The translations under genes and the position numbers were made by a program. The notes below the pieces were generated by a model that saw nothing but the letters and a program-made list of their open reading frames with translations, was not told where the DNA came from and made no database searches. Positions 60,381-64,000 of a DNA stretch of 64,000 nt are shown in pieces. Origin of the DNA: Jackrogersella multiformis (lineage: Eukaryota; Ascomycota; Sordariomycetes; Xylariales; Hypoxylaceae); NCBI GenBank assembly GCA_902806575.1, contig CADCXD010000002.1, forward strand, positions 3,534,001-3,598,000. Reading direction: 5' to 3'. How positions within the stretch are numbered: the first letter of the stretch is position 1; every line of letters begins with the position of its first letter.

Positions 60381-61842
60381 ATGCGTTTTCTGACGTCGTT
60401 TTCGGCGGTAGCTGCCCTGCTGGGCCAAGGTGAGTAGTTTCGTTGCCTGTAGTACCGGAGCAAGTGCTGACGACGAGCCCGCCAGCTCTGTCGCAGAATG
60501 CCCCGTCGGTCCCGTTCCCGACCACCTGCTCCGGCGTGGCTGCGGCCCGGTACCCCTATACCCTCGACGCCGGCTGGCAGGTCACCAAGATCGCCAGCGG
60601 TCTCCGCCAGCCGCGGACTATCATCTTTGACCCCCTCGGCAACATGCTGGTGCTGCAAGCCAGTTCTGGCATTTCGGTCCACACCTTCGGCGCGGATGGA
60701 TGCATCAACAGCACCAAGACCCTCGTGCAGAGCTCGGGTCTCAACCACGGCCTCAGCCTCACGCCCGACGGCAAGACCCTCTACGCCAGCTCCCAGACGA
60801 CTGCCTGGTCGTGGGCCTACGACGCGGCCGCGTTAACGCTGACGGGCCAGAAGACCATCATCACCGGCATTGGTCAGGGTATTCACTCCACACGAACTGT
60901 GGTCGTTTCTCCCAAGAACCCGAATCTGATCATCGTCTCGGTTGGTTCCAACGCAAATTGGGACAACCCGACCATCGACCCGAGCGTCGGCCGTGCGATC
61001 GTGAAGGTCTTCGACATGAGCAAGGCACCCGCCAGCGGTTACTCGTTCAACAGCCAGGGCACCGTGCTGGGCTACGGTCTACGCAACGAAATCGCGCTGG
61101 CCTTCGACCCGAACGGCCACGTGTGGGGTGCCGAGAACAGCGGAGACGACTTCAGGAGAACAGTTAACGGCCAGGCGACGGACATTCACATCGACAACCC
61201 TGCCGAGGAGCTGAACTACCGTAAGTCCGCCGAGGAATCCGAGGGGGATTTTGACATCCAGAGCAGAACCGTCCCGTCCGAAAGCTGACCCATTTTTTAG
61301 TCGGCGACCCCGAGAAGCCGCTGGCGAACAACTGGTTCGGCTACCCGACCTGCTTCACGGTGTGGGAGCCGTCCAACTTCAAAGACAACACGGCGCTGAA
61401 GACGGGCTCGCAGTTCGTGGTGTCGCCTAACACGACGTTCAACGACGCCTCGTGCCAGGGCAAGTCCAACCCGCCGCGGCTGTCGTTCCCGGCGCACATG
61501 GCGCCCATCACCAACGTGTTCGACCCGGCGGGCAAGAACCTGTACATCACCTTCCACGGCAGCTGGAACCGGCAGCCGGCGCAGGGCTACTTCGTGGCCG
61601 AGGTGCCCTTCAAGCAGAACGCGGACGGCACCTACGAGCCCGTGGCCGCGGCCGACAGCAAGACCGCCTACAAGAACATCATCGGCTCCCAGAACCCCGG
61701 CGGCTGCAACTCGCCGTCCCTGACTATGAGCACGTGCTGGCGTCTCGCCGGCCTCGCCTGGGACGCCGCTGGCGAGCGGCTGTTCATCAGCTCCGACAAC
61801 CAGGCCCAGGGCGAGATCTTCGTGTTGAAGAAGACGGCCTAG
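60381..61842 (+). CDS. Secreted PQQ-dependent sugar dehydrogenase (AA12-like)
   Basis: Predicted extracellular quinoprotein oxidising sugars such as sorbosone, fucose or related pyranoses (sorbosone dehydrogenase/AA12 family). Exons: 60381-60429, 60486-61220 and 61301-61842. Introns are 56 and 80 nt (GTGAGT and GTAAGT donors; CCAG and TTAG acceptors), giving 441 residues. Exon 1 supplies the signal peptide MRFLTSFSAVAALLGQALSQ. The mature chain is a six-bladed propeller type, with GWQVTKIASGLRQPRTIIFD, SGLNHGLSLTPDG, GQGIHSTRTVVVSPKN, GYGLRNEIALAFDPNGHVWG, ENSGDDF, SFPAHMAPITNVFDP, ITFHGSWNR and RLAGLAWDAAGERLFISSD. These contain the His/Arg/Asp residues typical of PQQ sites. No carbohydrate-binding or cytochrome domain is fused. 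GC rises strongly in the last exon. Confidence 0.9.
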
Positions 61843-62872
61843 GCGGAACGGCGGGCAGGCATATGGTAGTAGGTAGGTCCACCTCGGGGGGGGGGGGGAG
61901 ATATAGGGTGGGCTAGAAGTTGGCGGGTTCTCGTTAGACTTTCTATCTCCCTCGCTCGTACGTACCTAGGTACGTAAAAGTTCAAGGAGGCTGCTAAACG
62001 TCGAATAAGAAGTTGAGCGATGCTTACCTAGGTAGTTTATGTATACATCTGCTGCTGCTGCTGCTGTGCTTATTCGCTGTATACTTGTATAGCACCATTC
62101 AAATGTAGTGGTCGTACCAATTCCTAGAGCAGTGCAAAATGAATCAGTCTCTGGCTAATGTCTCGTTTCTTCATGTCATATCATTTAAGTTCTTCTAGAC
62201 TGGGTGAGAGGGTCACGACTTGGATTATGCGGCTGCACAAAAGTGTCCATGCAATGACGATGAATTTCTTAAGCAGTACTGCGAGAATATTATCATGCCG
62301 TTGTATGGAAGCTTTAAGGTATGTCTAGATGCTAGGCCACAACCACGTATAGATCTGGTTCTTGAATCTATAAGAGCGGTTAAACTGGCGAGGCAATTGA
62401 ATAACTAGAATAAGAGTCTATTGACTTAATAGAACTGTATATTGAATATTAAACGATATAGATAAGGTGATAGAATAATCTAACCGGTTAACATCTATAT
62501 AGATGGAGGAGAGGTCGATGTTCTATGATTATGAAGTTGTTAACAGGATAGTATTGGCCCATTGAAGTTGCAGTGGGACATACGCCCTAATCGGCCCCAT
62601 TTATACCCGCACCAAGCCGTCGTCCGCAGATTCCTCCGAAGACATCCATCCATCGTAGCTCAGGAACCTAGCTCCTTCCTCCTTCCTCCTTCTTCCTTCT
62701 TCCTTCCTCCTACATAGTACACATATACCTCGGTATCCCAAAGAAACGACTTAAATACATACCTACCTCCTACCTCCTACCTCCTACCTTCTACTCCCAC
62801 CTACCTACCTACATCCCCAAAACCAGCACCAACCCCAAACGAACCACAACCCAAATGCGCAACTAACCCGCC
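61843..62872. other. Intergenic spacer with AT-rich core
   Basis: About 1 kb. It has a 13-base G run at 61886-61898 just after the AA12 stop, GTACGTACCTAGGTACGTA at 61959-61976, (CTG)n at 62048-62067, and an AT-rich stretch at 62100-62560. A 62-codon frame at 62220-62408 inside that stretch may be a decayed gene relic. A pyrimidine tract follows upstream of the next gene. Confidence 0.5.
62677..62812 (+). promoter_or_regulatory. Pyrimidine-rich tract upstream of DUF4604 gene
   Basis: Repeated CTTCCTC, then CCTACCT units form a strongly pyrimidine-biased stretch 60-195 bp before the start codon at 62873. Such CT tracts are common in core promoters of constitutive filamentous fungal genes. No defined factor site is claimed. 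Confidence 0.5.
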
Positions 62873-63478
62873 ATGTCCGCGCACCCGAAAATCACGTCCA
62901 AGAACCTCGCGTACTCGAGCGAGCTGCCGCCCTTCCTGGCCGCGCTCCGGGGCCAGCAGCAGCAGAATCGGAACTCCGACTCGCCGGACCCGATCCTCGC
63001 GGCGCGGCGGCGCGCGGCGCGGGTGCGGTCCGCGAGCGAGGAGGCCGAGGACGCGCCGCTCGTCGTCGACGAGGCCGGGAACGTCGTCGCTTTCCCGTCT
63101 GCTGCCGATGCCGACGCTGATGTCGATGTGCCTGCCGAGACGGGGATTGGGAGTGGGGATGTAGACGGCAAGGATGGCGGGGATGCGGATAGCCGACAAG
63201 AGAAGGAGAAGGGGAAGGAGAGGGAGAACGTAGCCGTCATCGGGGCGGGGAAGAAGCGCAAGGTGGGCCGTGTCATTGGCGGCGGCGAGGAAAACGACGA
63301 CGACGGGGACAGGAACGCGACTAAGGCTGCACCTCGAGCGAAGACTGACAATCTATCCTCCTCGAAGAAAAAGAAACACCCCCCGCACGCCGCCTCCCAA
63401 GCCCCGAAAGACGGCGCGAAGCAGGGCAAGAAGAAGGCGAAGAAGATCAAGCTCAGCTTCGGCGACGACGGCGACTGA
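62873..63478 (+). CDS. DUF4604 family nuclear-type protein
   Basis: Single-exon 201-residue protein of the DUF4604 type (PF15377, function unknown). The N-terminus has the family signature: ITSKNLAYSSELPPFLAALR. The end is the conserved basic KKKAKKIKLSF followed by a short acidic tail. Between lie a QQQQ patch, Ala/Arg-rich RRRAARVRSASEEAEDAPLVV, an Asp/Ala run (DADADVDV) and Lys clusters (KKRKVGR, KKKKHPPH) that could serve as nuclear signals. It is probably disordered. The 5' half of the gene is GC-rich. Start ATG 62873 lies a few residues before the conserved block. Confidence 0.85.
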   Translation: MSAHPKITSKNLAYSSELPPFLAALRGQQQQNRNSDSPDPILAARRRAARVRSASEEAEDAPLVVDEAGNVVAFPSAADADADVDVPAETGIGSGDVDGKDGGDADSRQEKEKGKERENVAVIGAGKKRKVGRVIGGGEENDDDGDRNATKAAPRAKTDNLSSSKKKKHPPHAASQAPKDGAKQGKKKAKKIKLSFGDDGD

Positions 63479-64000
63479 ACGGACCTAGGCCTAGGCGTTA
63501 GTCGAAGGCGACATATATATCACGACCAAGTCTACCTAGCCTATCGCTATGGCAAACGAACGAGGATCACTTTGAGCAAAACTGCAACGGCAACGGCACC
63601 ACTACCACCTTCACCTATAGCATCTAGCGAGGTCCAGACATCGTTGGTCGCGCCGTTTCCCACCGAAATTATCACGACGATTCGCCACCTCTCGCAGCTA
63701 GTCCAGCTAGTCTGCCTAGTCTACCTAGTACCTGTAAGCGAGGGGCTATACCTAATAAGCACGCGTGCCGAGAGGATAGGAGAGTACTGCATTCCTTGCG
63801 AGGGCGGATATGACGACATGGGAACTTGCGTGAGACAGCCAACCCCCGCAGCGGCGTCTGAAACCTGGGTACACATATATATAGTGTATCAAGGGTCCCC
63901 AATGAAGCATTCTACGTCATTGCAATCCTCGATATAGTACATATGTATTAATAGGATTACCTACGGGAACGTGGGGGTTTTAAGGGCATCTCACGATAGA
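63479..64000. other. Terminal spacer
   Basis: The last 520 bp hold CCTAGGCCTAGG near 63484 and CTAGTCTACCTAGTACC near 63716. A 121-codon plus-strand frame (63572-63937) has low-complexity Thr/Pro composition at its start and no recognised domain. No supported gene. Confidence 0.45.

Overview
This window reads as nuclear DNA of a filamentous ascomycete (Pezizomycotina, most likely Sordariomycetes). The evidence is short introns (about 50-160 nt) with GTRNGT-like donors, CTRAC-type branch sites and YAG acceptors; a gene set typical of that group (FEX fluoride exporter, fungal UPRT, LIG4, PIF1, EDC3, KTR mannosyltransferase, AA12 dehydrogenase, DUF4604); and long gene-poor spacers full of the palindromic motif CCTAGGTA. 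An order such as Xylariales is only a guess. Nothing bacterial, viral or CRISPR-like was seen.

Layout: 0-19 kb is gene-dense. It holds a 5'-truncated acyltransferase-3 membrane protein (+), a FEX-type fluoride exporter with an apparent one-base frameshift (-), uracil phosphoribosyltransferase (+), DNA ligase IV (-), the PIF1 helicase diverging from it (+), EDC3 (+), a membrane-anchored hemerythrin-domain protein (+) and a small Q-rich protein (-). 19-25 kb is an AT-rich, probably RIP-degraded stretch around a co-oriented pair: a BCS1-like AAA ATPase and an HNH_2-domain protein (both -). 25-36 kb holds a small single-pass membrane protein (+), a GPI-anchored secreted protein (+), a D-2-hydroxyacid dehydrogenase (+) and, convergent with it, a nitronate monooxygenase with reading-frame damage (-).

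37.5-39.6 kb encodes a Pho85-type (Clg1/Mug80-like) cyclin (-). About 16.5 kb (39.55-56.0 kb) follows with no gene I can support, only palindromic motifs and simple repeats. 56-64 kb holds a five-exon KRE2/KTR mannosyltransferase (-), a secreted AA12-type PQQ dehydrogenase (+) and a DUF4604 nuclear-type protein (+).

Most genes are unrelated housekeeping loci and no metabolic cluster is evident. The points most worth a second look are: the two frame-disrupted conserved genes (FEX and nitronate monooxygenase); the two-start structure of PIF1, which mirrors the mitochondrial/nuclear forms of yeast PIF1; the Q-rich protein with an alternating beta-strand-like tail; the adjacent AAA ATPase and HNH genes; and the 16.5-kb gene desert with its palindromic repeats. 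Exon coordinates were worked out by hand from splice consensus and family conservation; none is confirmed by transcripts.
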